64,000 nt of DNA from Hahella sp050299855 (lineage in GTDB: Bacteria; Pseudomonadota; Gammaproteobacteria; Pseudomonadales; Oleiphilaceae), in contig JBNKWQ010000025.1 of the NCBI GenBank assembly GCA_050299855.1, positions 1 to 64,000 of the forward strand. Reading direction: 5' to 3'. Shown in pieces: positions 1 through 10,659 of this stretch. The notes under the pieces are model-generated. The model worked only from the letters and a program-made list of their open reading frames with translations, did no database searches and had not been told where the DNA came from. The translations under genes were made by a program, and so were the position numbers. Every line of letters starts with the position of its first letter. Position 1 is the first letter of the stretch.

Positions 1-3000
1 TGAGCCCAATCCGTCATAGACATAGAAGCTTTGATTGCCGCTTCGTTCCTGGCTCAACAGGTCATCGCCGTAGAGGTAGCTTACTTGCGTGGAGCCGTTA
101 ACGACTTCCTGCAGCACCTGGGCGTAGTCCCGGTTCTGATCGACGATATAGTCGATTAAATCTGTGCCCTGGCTCTGGCTGGTACGGATACCGTCGACGT
201 TGTAACCGTAGGTGGTGGTCTCAGCGCTCTTTTCTACCGCAATGAGCTTGTTCTTCGCGTTGTAGCTGTAGGTGGTGCTGATGCCGTCTTCGGTTTCGCT
301 CAGGGTGTTGCCGTTGGCATCGTAGACATAGCTGACCCCGCCCTGCTGGGTCAGGCGATCATTGTCGTCGTAGCTGTAGGCGGTGTGGACACCGTCAATG
401 ATGGAATAGGTGCGGTTACCCACCTGGTCGTACTGGTATTCCGCGCTGTAGTTGCCGTTGACCGGATCGGTGATCTGGTCTTTGGTCAGGCGGTACAGGT
501 CGTCATAGGTGTAGTTAGAAATTCTGCCGTTGTGCAGCTCCTCAATCTGTTCTCTTCTACCCGTACTGTGCAGGGTGTAGCGGTAGTCCGTGATCACAGT
601 ATTGGCTGAATCTGTCGTGGTCAGCCGGGTTAATCGGTTCAGGCTGTCATAGCTGTAAGTGGTTACTTGCCCATTGGCCTGAGTCACCGTCTCTCGGTTC
701 CCCACGGCATCATAGGTATACGTGGTCTCACCGCCATTTGAATCGGCCAGGTTACTCAACCGATTGAGTACATCGTACTGATAGGTCGTGGTTTCCTGCA
801 TGCCGTTGGCAGTCACGCTGGTTGCCACCTTGTTGCCGGCGTTGTCGTAGTCGTAGGTCAATACCGCGCCGTTAGGCTGGGTTTCCTCCACCAGGCGATT
901 CAGGCTGTCGTAGGCATAGGTGGTGGTGCCGAGGTGGTTGGTAGCTTCCGTGCGGTTACCCAGGGCATCGTATTGGAAGGTTTCGACTTCGCCATCCTGG
1001 TAATCAATACGAATGACCCGGTTGCTGATGTCATAGGTATAAGTGGTGAGCTGGCCGTTGAAGTCAGTATGGGTCAGCACATTGCCGATGGCGTTGTAGG
1101 TGAAGGTTTCCAGCTGCCCCATCGGTAAGGTGCGGGTCAGAACACGGCCCATGCTGTCATAGGTCCAGCGGGTGGTTCTGCCCTCTGCATCTACTTGAGT
1201 GAGTTTGTTGCCCGCCTCGTCGTAGGTGTAGCTTGTTTCCTGATTCAGGACATCGGTGACTTTAGTCAGGCGACCTAAAGCATCATATGCGTACTGCGTG
1301 ACCTTGCCCGCCTGGTCGGTGCTGCTGGTACGACGTCCCAATTCATCGAATGCTTCCTGGGTGAAAGAGCCGTCGTGGAAGGTGGTTTTGATGCGTTGAT
1401 CCAGTGAGTTGTACTCATAGGTCGTACTATGGCCGTTGGCATCGGTTTCTGAGACCAGGTTGCCGTTGGCGTCATAGACAAAGCTATGGCGCTGGTTCAA
1501 CGCATTGATGACAGCGGTTCTGCGACCTGCGGCATCATACTCATAAGTGGTGGTGTGGCCGTTAGCGTCGGTTTCTGTCTCAACCCGGCCTGCGGCATCG
1601 TAGGTCATGCTGATGAAGGTACCGTCCGCATAATCCGTGCGGATCACCCGGTTGAGCTTGTCGTAGGTGTAGCTTGTGGTGCGGTTCAGGCGGTCTGTGT
1701 CGGTAAGGACATTCCCTTCGGCATCATAGGTTTTGGCCTCGAAAGTACCGTCCGGATAGCGGGTTTCCAGCACGCGGCCATATGCGTCGTAATCCATTTC
1801 GGTGCGACGCCCCAGAGCGTCTTCTGTCGCCACCAACTGACCGGCAATATCAAATTCGCTACGCGAAATACTGCCGTCCGCATAATGGGTTTCAATCACA
1901 CGGTCACGGGCATCGTACACATAGGTTGTGGTTTCCGATAGCGCTACGCCATTCACGGTGCGGGTCCTGGTTTCCGTCAGGACATTGCCGTTTTCGTCAT
2001 AGGTATAGGTAGTAACTTCGCCCAGTGCATTGGTTTCAGTGAGTTTGTTGCCGTCTTCATCGTAGGTGTAATCGGTTTCGTTGCCTGCGACATCGACGGT
2101 TTTACTGACCAGACCATCTGCATTGATGTTGTTACCTGCGATATTGCCTTCAGGGTCTTTCACCGTGAGCAGATTGCCGACACCGTCATAGCTGTTGGTA
2201 AAGACGTTGCCTTTGGCATCACTGATCGTCAGCTCCTGACCACGGGTGTTATAGGTAAATGTCACCGTATGACCTAGTGCATCCGTTTGCGTCAGCTGGT
2301 TATTGCGATCATCGAACGTCGCTGAGGTGACATGCCCCAATGGATCGACCTGACTCAGCTGATTGCCGCGCTCGTCATAGTCGTAAGTCCAGGTATAGCC
2401 TTCGGCGTCCACTTTGCTGGTGACATCGCCACGGTCGTTGTAATAGAAGACCGTGGTATTGCCGTTACGGTCAGTGATGACTGACTGGCGACCTTCAATA
2501 TCATGATTGAAGTCGGTACGGTTGCCGTCATTGTCTTCCTGGGCAATGAGGCGACCGTCGTCGTCATAGATATTGCGCACGAGAGTGCGTCCCAACGGAT
2601 CGATGATTTCCAGCAGACCATGATTGCCGTTATAGGTGTAGGTCGTTTGAGCATCCAGCGCATCAGCATTGGCAACCAGATCGCCTTTGGTGTCATAGCT
2701 GTAATTGAGCTGGTGTCCGTTAGGATCGGTAATGCTGTCGATCCTGCCCTGACTGTCACGATTGAACGTGATCGCCTTACCGCTGGAGTGGAAAATACCG
2801 TCATTGGTGTAGGTCAGTGTATGACCATTCGGGTCGATGACTTTTTCGATTCCCACACCCTGTTTCAGGTAGTACTCATAGCCTGCCTGAGTGGTGAGCT
2901 TATAATGATCCGGATCTATCGGCTGCGAGAAAGTCGCAGTATCCAGCAACGAGCCGCCTTCATAGCGCGCGGTATTATCACCAATCACTTCCAGCGTAGA

Positions 3001-6000
3001 CTGGGTATCACCAACGGCTTTAAAAGTCAGGGTGACATCTTTGATGATCGTGTAAGTGTTACAGTGTGGATCAACACCGGCTTCAAACTTCTCAACATCA
3101 CCGTCTGGCAGCGTGATGGTCACGACAGGCGCGCCCAATGGCTCAATACAGAAATCAACGATAGAGTTCAAAGGCCCGCGACGGTATTCATTTATCGCCC
3201 AGAAACTTCCAGGCGTTCGCGATTCCTCAATCTTCACGTCCTGGTAGCCGATGCTCCAGCCATAGCCGAAATCAAGATCTTCTGCACGGCGACGGCTGTC
3301 ATAAGTACGGGTAACCCGGATCGGGATACCGGCCACAGGAATATTCAGGTCTTGCAGGGTAATGCTGAAGTTGCCGACTTTCAGGTCGCCGTCTACCAGC
3401 ACCACAATATTGTCCGTTGACTCTGCACCGTTTACATCTGTAGCCCATAGCAGCAAATCATACTGACCGTTCAGCATAATCGTGGGGTCAAGCGTCGCAA
3501 TAACACCACCCGTAATCGGCTGATTTCCTTCCGCAATCGTTTGCCAGGCCTGCTGACCTCTTGGAGAGATGTAGACTTTGTAGCTCGCCAGGTTGTCGTC
3601 CTGGACGCTACCGACTATTTCAACCGGCGCGGTGACTTCTGCATCGGTTTCAGGTGAACTGATAGAGACGATAGGAGCCGCTGTGTCTGCAGGATTGCGG
3701 ACAGAGTAGGACGTCGTTTCCATAACGGTAGTGACGCCATCAGTTACGCCGACTTCGATGGTATGCACACCAGAGGCTTCCGCTACTATTTCAGCATACC
3801 CAGGATAACCCGAGGTTACTTCCTCCGTATCAACCCAAATGACGATAGTTTTAGCGCCCTGACCACCACTAGTGAAAACATTAATCGTGGTTGATTCTCC
3901 CGCATTAACAATCTCGGGCGAGACCATAATCTTAGCCGTTAATGGCAAAGGTTTTTCGCTTACGCTGACACTGTAGCTTTGTAGCGAACGGCCTTTACTA
4001 TCGTCAACATAGACTACAACATCCTGTATACCCACCTGCTCATATGTTGGCGTCCATTGCACCAACCCATCTGACGTAACTGCAAGCCCATTTGGACCAC
4101 TCATTACACCGAAGGTCAGGCTATCACCGTCTGCATCGCTGGCAGCCATCTGATATTGGTAGGGTTGAGCAACCGCCCCCTGAGTTACAGGAAGACTCGT
4201 AATTTCCGGGTAGTTGTTACTATCAATTGTGACCGTAGCCTGTAGTGTAAATCGTTGTGATGCCGAGGCACGGTTGTCGGAAACGATGACGGTAATATCA
4301 TAATAGCCTTCCTGGTTACCCGCAGGAGTCCAACTTACCTCACCATTGCTGCTGATAGACATTCCTGTTGGAGCATTTTCAAGGCTATAGGTTAACGGGT
4401 CTCCGTCTGGATCCCGCGCAATAACATTGTATGAATATTCCACACCAATCAATGCGGGCGAAACAGGAGCACTCTCAATAATCGGCGCCTGATTCGGTGA
4501 CAAAGCTTTGTTTACTACAATCCCGTATGACTGAATTGAAGCTGCACCGCGAGCGTCTTGGGCACGAACCATAACATTGTGAATTTGGTCAGCTTGCACA
4601 CTGGCAGGTATCCAGGCAATCCTGTTCCCTGACAATTTCATACCATTAGGTGAATCTTCAAGACTTAAGCTAAAGCCATCGCCATCCTGGTCATTCGTTT
4701 CTATCGTATATTCATAGAGTTCATCTACCCGGGCATTCGTTGCCGGACTACTGCTGATAATAGGTGCATGGTTTGCGCTCTCATTCACCGGTAAGGTCAA
4801 GGTCTGACTGGCGCGACCTCCTTTACCATCAGTTACCTCAATGTCTACTACTTCTGATTGTCCCACGAGACTGGTATCAGGTAGCCACGTGAAAAGTCCA
4901 TCTGTCGAAATACTCATTCCATTGGTCGAAGTAACCAGGGAATAAGACAACAAATCTCCATCAGGGTCACTGGCAACAACTTGATATTCAAAAAGCTTAC
5001 CAGCATAGGCTGCACCCGATGGCCGGCTGTCTATCGTAGGTGGCTGGTTATTCGCCACAGCCTCGTCAATGACTTCAACCAGGAAGTATTGCTTGCTTGT
5101 GGCTCCATTGATGTCGATAACAGTCACTTCTACAGATTTTAAACCGGCATCTGTGGCTTTAGGTGTCCAGCGAATCTGCCCAGACACACTATCGATCGTC
5201 ATTCCTGGTTGAGTTCGACTCAATAGATAAATGATCTCATCGCCATCAGGATCCGTTGCCACAACGTCATACTCGTAGTTTTTTCCTACCAGTGCATCTC
5301 TGATCGGTTGCGAGTCAAAAACCGGTGCATAGTTATCCGGAGGAGAAACCGTCAATACGTGAATCTGTTCCGCGATGTCACCCGCCAGATCCTTCACTTG
5401 AATTGTGAAGGTATAGACACCTTCTATCAGGTCTTTTCCACTTATATGGCCAGAATATGGTTGAACCTTAATGCCATGAGGAGCACCTACCAGACTATAT
5501 TCAAACGCATCACCTCTGTCGGCGTCAGACACTTCAATCTGGAATTCGTATGTCTGCCCGGCAAATGCCTGACTAGTGGAAGCCGACACCACTTCCGGAG
5601 CATCATTTATATTTGAAATAGCCACTGAAAATTTCTGGCTATCGGATAACTCGGCCTGATCAGTCGCTCTCACCTGCATAATCGCGGCGCGGGCAAAGTT
5701 GTTGTCAGTATTGCACTCAGCTACTGTAGCAGGGACATCGAGGTCAATCCTTAGACTGCCCTCAAGTTGGTTACCAACCGGCAATTGAAGTACAACCTGT
5801 TGACCCGCTTGAAGTGTAGGAATACTTCGCTCGCCTAAATCTTGATCTCCGAGATCCACACTTTCATGAACAAACGTGACAGTTATTGGCTGCGACACAG
5901 GCGCTAATCCACGGTTGCTCACCGTGACAGATAGCATTCCACCCTCAGAATCATAAGCAATGGCAGAGGCAGTGATATCCGGCAAGGCCAACGCTGAGCG

Positions 6001-9000
6001 GTCTGGAAAAGTATTCAAACGATAACTATTGTGTGTTAACCAACCTTTAACCGGGTTGCTTGGTATAGTGAAGTCATCATTAATGTTGTCAATGTGATAG
6101 GCATGCTGATTCCAAAGCGCTCGAGTGGGAGCCCAGCTGTCTTTGGCATCTTCGAATACGCGCAGTCCTCTGATTGAACTCGTATATGGGTTGGCACCCA
6201 CCAGTATCTCAGCATGGCCGTCGTTATCGACGTCAGCAATTACCGGATATTCCATAGTGGTAACTGAGGGATTTTCAATCTCATATATGACGTCTCCTGT
6301 GGATCCGTTATATACCCTCAGGTAATACTCGTCGGCATAGACAACTTCAGACGCCCCATCGCTATTGAAGTCGAATACAGAAGACCCAGTGACATTGGAG
6401 CTGGCATCACGTGTTGGCATGGACCACTTTAATGAACCGTCCGTTTCAAATACCGTATAGCTCTTAGCTCCCGCCACACCAATTTCAGGCAGGCCGTCTC
6501 CGTCAAAGTCAGCAACCGTCGGCGCCCCACCGCGACCGCCACCGGGAATGGAAGAAGAAGTCCAGATTTTCTGCCCGTCTTGATCCAGGAGGTATATCTT
6601 GCCACCCGCTGAGATCACAATTTCCGGGTTGTCATCCTCATCAAAATTACCGATCGCATTAAAACCATCCCGACTAACGCCTGCCTGGTGCCAGAGAACA
6701 TTACCTTGATCATCGTAGGCTGTCCGTCCTGCAATGACTTCCAGGTCGCCGTCCATATCAATATCAGCAGCAATAGGGAGGTAGCCCTGGCGATTATCCT
6801 GTGTGCCTTTATCTTTGGAAAAGGTCCACAAACTGTTCCCGTCCTGATCAAAAACAGCGCCGCCAAAAAGTATCTCCAAAATTCCGTCTTGATTTAAATC
6901 GGCCACATAAATGCCATCAGACGCATATGAGGAGGAAGGCGACCTTCCCGCTGGATTAGTGACATTCCACTTTAGAGTACCGTCGTGTTCGAATGCATAG
7001 AGCGAGCGTCTTAGCCGTTCCGGCGCTAAGATCTCCACCAGTCCATCACCGTCAATATCCGCAATGGCAAGACTTCCACGATGGCTTATCTTTTCGGCTA
7101 TTGCCCACAGCTCACTTCCATCATCGCCACTAACGGCTGTCAGAATAGTTTTGTTTGGATTAGACAATCCATTTCCGGCAAGGAAAACAACATCGGGGGT
7201 ATCCAACTGGTCAATTACCCCGTCGCCATTATCGTCCGATAGTTGAGCTACTGAGACAGGACCGAATACGTAATTAACCCCAGGGAATTGGCTGCTGCCT
7301 TCCCAATGCCATTTCACTACAGGATCTATCTGTCCGAGTGGGTCCTGAGACGGTTGCGCAAGACATAAAGTATTGGTGGCTAAATTACCTTCCACATAAT
7401 CACTAACCTGCTGCCAACTGATTAAGCCGTCAGTTGGAGAAATACTTACTCCAGAAGGCGCTGCGTCCAACGAATAAAGCAATATATCTCCCACATTGGG
7501 ATCAGACGCTTCCACATCATATTGATAGCCATTTTCGTCGTCTCCTCTGACCACAGGTGACGAAATAATCTGCGGGGGAAGATTTTCCTCAACTGTCAGA
7601 GTCAATGTCTTCTGAACAGTGGCGCCACGAAGATCTGTAACTTCAATCGTGATAATGTGAGTACCCGCTTCGATACTGCCTGGTGCGGCAGTCAAACGCC
7701 CCGTTCGCGGATCTATTGCAAGACCTGCCGGCCCTGTAATTAAGGAATATTGAAGCGCATCACCGATATCTTCGTCTTGAGCTTCAACCCAGAAATTGAG
7801 TCCCTGCCCGGCTTGATGAGTCAATTCATCAACACTCAATACCTGCGGCGATGAATTAATATCGTCAACATTTACGGTAAACAGCTGGTTATCTGACAGT
7901 GACCCTGAGTCTGTCACCCTGACTTCAACGAGTGCCGCCCGTGCCAGATTATTGCGAATATCACATTCTTCTATGGCCGGACTGACAGCCATGGCGACAT
8001 AAATATCATCGGTTAATCGATGTTCATAAACCGCCACTCCAAGAGTGATAGCTTCGCCACTTTCCAGAGCCGTTATACGTTGGCTGCCAAGTAGGTCACC
8101 ATTAAGCGGATGCCCTACGTAAAATGACACATCAACAGGGGCATCAATATTAGACAGGCCACGGTTGCTTAGCACAGCGCTTAGTTGATAGATACCATCG
8201 CCGTCTGAATCTACCTGGATCGAACCTACTCTCAAATCAGGGTAGTTTATCTGTCCGGAATTTAGACTGTTGTCATCGCTCGTAGAGACGTCTCCAACTT
8301 TGGTGACGTAACACTGATTATTCAATTCCGGTACTGACTGAACATAGTCAGCAGGTGGCGTCCAGCTTACTATTCCTGTATCCAGGTCAATGGCCATGCC
8401 TTGAGGAGTGATATCGAGGTAGTAGCTCAACGCATCCCCATCCACATCTCCGGCTGAAACTTCGTAAGTGAATTGCTGACCCTCAGGTGTATTGGATTCC
8501 GGAGAGCTTTCAATCACAGGCGGATCGTTAACTGGAGTTATGGTCAGAGCTACTGTGACGATTTCAGAGTCATCATTACCGTCATTAACCAGATAGGTGA
8601 AAGCATCTGTTCCGTTAAAATTCTGCCGAGGAGTGTATAAAAAATTGGGGGCCTCGCCTGATAGGTCACCATTGGCGGGCATGGATATAATGGAATAGGC
8701 AAGACTATCCCCTTCAATGTCCAGCCCTCCTAACTGCACTGGACTTTGAGTGTCTTCATCTAGAGACATGGAAAGTGGCAGTGCCTCAGGTGCATCATTC
8801 ACCGGAGTTACCGTAATATTTACCACCGCCAGCTCCGACTGGCCTTCACTATCGGCTACCACAAAACTAAAGGAATCTTCACCGAAATAGTTGGCATTTG
8901 GTACGTATACCAAGGATGGAGCATTACCGGTCAAAACCCCATTTTCAGGCTGATTTATAACACTAAAGCCCAACACATCTGTATCGGAATCAGCCCCTGT

Positions 9001-10659
9001 GAGGGAAATAGCAACAGATTCATCCTCGGCAACGGTAACTGATTGTCCCTCTGCGGTAGGAAGATCATTCACGGGTGTAACGTTAATGTTGACGGTTGCA
9101 ATGTTGGAAACCAACTCGCCATCCACGACTTTAAAGGTGAAACTGTCCTGTCCATTAAAGTTAGGGGTCGGCGTATAGGTAACGTCACTGCCTTGAATAT
9201 CTATGGCGCCAGACTGTGGCTGGCTGGTCAGCTGAAATTCAGCCAGTTCAGAAACATCACCGGTCGCAGTCAATTCGAAACTAATCGATTGATCTTCCGG
9301 TGTGCTGATGCTTTGGTCCTGAGCCACTGGTGGCTCAATACCACATTTCTGTTCACCCAGATATCGGTAGGTTAAGTAGCCTTTTCCGTTGAGTTGATAG
9401 TCGGTGATGACAATCTTTGCAAATGTGGCAACCTGGTACAGGCGGTTGTTACCACTACCTTGACGGTTACTCCATAGGGGAATGGCAATTTCCTGATTAA
9501 TCAAATTGTCCATTGCGTGACGCATGGCACTGCTGTTTTTTACGCCTGGTACGCTGTTAACCCAATCATCCTGCTCTATTTCAGAGTCCTGGTTGTCAAA
9601 AGGATTAATATAGCTTTCTGCATTGCCCGGGACAGTCAGTGAATTAACCAGATCGCTCTGCTTGGCGCTGCCAGTCCATGACAGCCAAAGGAAATTACCC
9701 TGATTCACACCTGGAGCTAAAGTGATGCTTTCTCCCTCAGCAGGAAGGGAGGCCATATCAAAAGTGATTGGATATAAGGGGCAGGTGTTAGGGCTACTAT
9801 CATCCGATTCGGGAAGCTGCCCCGAGAATGGAACATGATTGATTTGCATGGTCCCGTTCCAGGATTTGGCGAACAGATGGCCTCTTATAACGCCCTGAGG
9901 GTTATTAATGTCTGCAAAAGGTGCTAACACCGACCCTTCCACACCAATGGATTGAAGCTCCAGTGTTTTCGCTTCAAAAAAGTTGAATACGACCCTATCG
10001 GCATGTTCGGCCAGTGATTGCAGACTCATACCCGAGAGCCCGGTCTGTTCGCCATCTATATTGAATATAAAGGTGGAATCAGCAGGTGCACAGGCGGTAT
10101 CTACATCATAGGTATGTGCCTGAAGAACCTGAGCGCCGTCGAGATTGAATACCTGCAGGTTACTGTCACAGTCTGCTGTCAGGTACAGACCACCCCAGCG
10201 CCATTCAGCCTGACCGTTGGCCTCTAATTTAGATAAGCCTACCGATAGCGCTTCCAGGTCTCCCCTAATGGCCTGGAAATTAATCGGTAACTCAGCCCCA
10301 CCCTTAACGCTGGCACCAGTCTCCATCCCGTAACGTACAGGGTCACCGACGTCGGTAACACTGCCCCCAGCAACGATATTGCCGAAGTAAACACGCCCGC
10401 TGGGAAAATGAATATCACCCCCTGCCACCAGGACATTGTTCGCCGCCTCGGGTTCCAGTTTGTCACCTACACTGTAGTTGTTAATATCGATCTGACCGCC
10501 TGCAGCAAGCCTGCCTTCCACATCCGACGATGCCGCTTGGAAGCTCTCGAATACGAGGGCATTAAAATCCTGAGCGGCCCCAAAATTTTGGGCAGTCGCG
10601 AAAGTGGATAACAATGAAAGAAAAGATATGTACAAAAGGGGGGTGACATTCTTTGTCAT
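1..10659 (-). CDS. Giant secreted YD-repeat (Rhs-like) protein, C-terminus beyond left edge
   Basis: A single frame runs from an ATG at 10659 to position 1 without a stop, at least 3553 residues. An AGGA lies about ten bases before the ATG. Residues 1-23 form a signal peptide ending ATA-QN. In order I see a choice-of-anchor A domain (about 25-275), a unique segment (280-435), cadherin-like repeats with VTPVNDAP motifs (440-710), an Ig-like repeat, a CARDB domain (800-925), Ig-like repeats, an FG-GAP/VCBS segment with DxDGDG calcium-loop motifs (1110-1545), a second CARDB domain (1553-1675), about seven Ig-like repeats (1680-2235), two further Ig-like domains (to 2410), the Rhs-type entry segment with VTRTYDSRRR (about 2440), and dozens of YD repeats from about 2590 to the edge. 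The architecture suggests a secreted or surface-anchored giant protein. Whether it carries a toxin tip cannot be seen here. Confidence 0.93.
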   Translation of the reverse strand, partial: MTKNVTPLLYISFLSLLSTFATAQNFGAAQDFNALVFESFQAASSDVEGRLAAGGQIDINNYSVGDKLEPEAANNVLVAGGDIHFPSGRVYFGNIVAGGSVTDVGDPVRYGMETGASVKGGAELPINFQAIRGDLEALSVGLSKLEANGQAEWRWGGLYLTADCDSNLQVFNLDGAQVLQAHTYDVDTACAPADSTFIFNIDGEQTGLSGMSLQSLAEHADRVVFNFFEAKTLELQSIGVEGSVLAPFADINNPQGVIRGHLFAKSWNGTMQINHVPFSGQLPESDDSSPNTCPLYPITFDMASLPAEGESITLAPGVNQGNFLWLSWTGSAKQSDLVNSLTVPGNAESYINPFDNQDSEIEQDDWVNSVPGVKNSSAMRHAMDNLINQEIAIPLWSNRQGSGNNRLYQVATFAKIVITDYQLNGKGYLTYRYLGEQKCGIEPPVAQDQSISTPEDQSISFELTATGDVSELAEFQLTSQPQSGAIDIQGSDVTYTPTPNFNGQDSFTFKVVDGELVSNIATVNINVTPVNDLPTAEGQSVTVAEDESVAISLTGADSDTDVLGFSVINQPENGVLTGNAPSLVYVPNANYFGEDSFSFVVADSEGQSELAVVNITVTPVNDAPEALPLSMSLDEDTQSPVQLGGLDIEGDSLAYSIISMPANGDLSGEAPNFLYTPRQNFNGTDAFTYLVNDGNDDSEIVTVALTITPVNDPPVIESSPESNTPEGQQFTYEVSAGDVDGDALSYYLDITPQGMAIDLDTGIVSWTPPADYVQSVPELNNQCYVTKVGDVSTSDDNSLNSGQINYPDLRVGSIQVDSDGDGIYQLSAVLSNRGLSNIDAPVDVSFYVGHPLNGDLLGSQRITALESGEAITLGVAVYEHRLTDDIYVAMAVSPAIEECDIRNNLARAALVEVRVTDSGSLSDNQLFTVNVDDINSSPQVLSVDELTHQAGQGLNFWVEAQDEDIGDALQYSLITGPAGLAIDPRTGRLTAAPGSIEAGTHIITIEVTDLRGATVQKTLTLTVEENLPPQIISSPVVRGDDENGYQYDVEASDPNVGDILLYSLDAAPSGVSISPTDGLISWQQVSDYVEGNLATNTLCLAQPSQDPLGQIDPVVKWHWEGSSQFPGVNYVFGPVSVAQLSDDNGDGVIDQLDTPDVVFLAGNGLSNPNKTILTAVSGDDGSELWAIAEKISHRGSLAIADIDGDGLVEILAPERLRRSLYAFEHDGTLKWNVTNPAGRSPSSSYASDGIYVADLNQDGILEILFGGAVFDQDGNSLWTFSKDKGTQDNRQGYLPIAADIDMDGDLEVIAGRTAYDDQGNVLWHQAGVSRDGFNAIGNFDEDDNPEIVISAGGKIYLLDQDGQKIWTSSSIPGGGRGGAPTVADFDGDGLPEIGVAGAKSYTVFETDGSLKWSMPTRDASSNVTGSSVFDFNSDGASEVVYADEYYLRVYNGSTGDVIYEIENPSVTTMEYPVIADVDNDGHAEILVGANPYTSSIRGLRVFEDAKDSWAPTRALWNQHAYHIDNINDDFTIPSNPVKGWLTHNSYRLNTFPDRSALALPDITASAIAYDSEGGMLSVTVSNRGLAPVSQPITVTFVHESVDLGDQDLGERSIPTLQAGQQVVLQLPVGNQLEGSLRIDLDVPATVAECNTDNNFARAAIMQVRATDQAELSDSQKFSVAISNINDAPEVVSASTSQAFAGQTYEFQIEVSDADRGDAFEYSLVGAPHGIKVQPYSGHISGKDLIEGVYTFTIQVKDLAGDIAEQIHVLTVSPPDNYAPVFDSQPIRDALVGKNYEYDVVATDPDGDEIIYLLSRTQPGMTIDSVSGQIRWTPKATDAGLKSVEVTVIDINGATSKQYFLVEVIDEAVANNQPPTIDSRPSGAAYAGKLFEYQVVASDPDGDLLSYSLVTSTNGMSISTDGLFTWLPDTSLVGQSEVVDIEVTDGKGGRASQTLTLPVNESANHAPIISSSPATNARVDELYEYTIETNDQDGDGFSLSLEDSPNGMKLSGNRIAWIPASVQADQIHNVMVRAQDARGAASIQSYGIVVNKALSPNQAPIIESAPVSPALIGVEYSYNVIARDPDGDPLTYSLENAPTGMSISSNGEVSWTPAGNQEGYYDITVIVSDNRASASQRFTLQATVTIDSNNYPEITSLPVTQGAVAQPYQYQMAASDADGDSLTFGVMSGPNGLAVTSDGLVQWTPTYEQVGIQDVVVYVDDSKGRSLQSYSVSVSEKPLPLTAKIMVSPEIVNAGESTTINVFTSGGQGAKTIVIWVDTEEVTSGYPGYAEIVAEASGVHTIEVGVTDGVTTVMETTSYSVRNPADTAAPIVSISSPETDAEVTAPVEIVGSVQDDNLASYKVYISPRGQQAWQTIAEGNQPITGGVIATLDPTIMLNGQYDLLLWATDVNGAESTDNIVVLVDGDLKVGNFSITLQDLNIPVAGIPIRVTRTYDSRRRAEDLDFGYGWSIGYQDVKIEESRTPGSFWAINEYRRGPLNSIVDFCIEPLGAPVVTITLPDGDVEKFEAGVDPHCNTYTIIKDVTLTFKAVGDTQSTLEVIGDNTARYEGGSLLDTATFSQPIDPDHYKLTTQAGYEYYLKQGVGIEKVIDPNGHTLTYTNDGIFHSSGKAITFNRDSQGRIDSITDPNGHQLNYSYDTKGDLVANADALDAQTTYTYNGNHGLLEIIDPLGRTLVRNIYDDDGRLIAQEDNDGNRTDFNHDIEGRQSVITDRNGNTTVFYYNDRGDVTSKVDAEGYTWTYDYDERGNQLSQVDPLGHVTSATFDDRNNQLTQTDALGHTVTFTYNTRGQELTISDAKGNVFTNSYDGVGNLLTVKDPEGNIAGNNINADGLVSKTVDVAGNETDYTYDEDGNKLTETNALGEVTTYTYDENGNVLTETRTRTVNGVALSETTTYVYDARDRVIETHYADGSISRSEFDIAGQLVATEDALGRRTEMDYDAYGRVLETRYPDGTFEAKTYDAEGNVLTDTDRLNRTTSYTYDKLNRVIRTDYADGTFISMTYDAAGRVETETDANGHTTTYEYDAAGRRTAVINALNQRHSFVYDANGNLVSETDANGHSTTYEYNSLDQRIKTTFHDGSFTQEAFDELGRRTSSTDQAGKVTQYAYDALGRLTKVTDVLNQETSYTYDEAGNKLTQVDAEGRTTRWTYDSMGRVLTRTLPMGQLETFTYNAIGNVLTHTDFNGQLTTYTYDISNRVIRIDYQDGEVETFQYDALGNRTEATNHLGTTTYAYDSLNRLVEETQPNGAVLTYDYDNAGNKVATSVTANGMQETTTYQYDVLNRLSNLADSNGGETTYTYDAVGNRETVTQANGQVTTYSYDSLNRLTRLTTTDSANTVITDYRYTLHSTGRREQIEELHNGRISNYTYDDLYRLTKDQITDPVNGNYSAEYQYDQVGNRTYSIIDGVHTAYSYDDNDRLTQQGGVSYVYDANGNTLSETEDGISTTYSYNAKNKLIAVEKSAETTTYGYNVDGIRTSQSQGTDLIDYIVDQNRDYAQVLQEVVNGSTQVSYLYGDDLLSQERSGNQSFYVYDGLGS

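Noticed and set aside
1..2880. Regularly spaced repeats that could suggest a CRISPR array or satellite
   Set aside because: The repeats are coding YD motifs of variable sequence and about 60-70 bases period; there is no exact direct repeat with unique spacers.
2503..3420. 305-codon plus-strand frame
   Set aside because: It lies antisense to the giant YD-repeat protein; the repeats' codon pattern keeps the opposite strand open, and the product has no recognisable domain.
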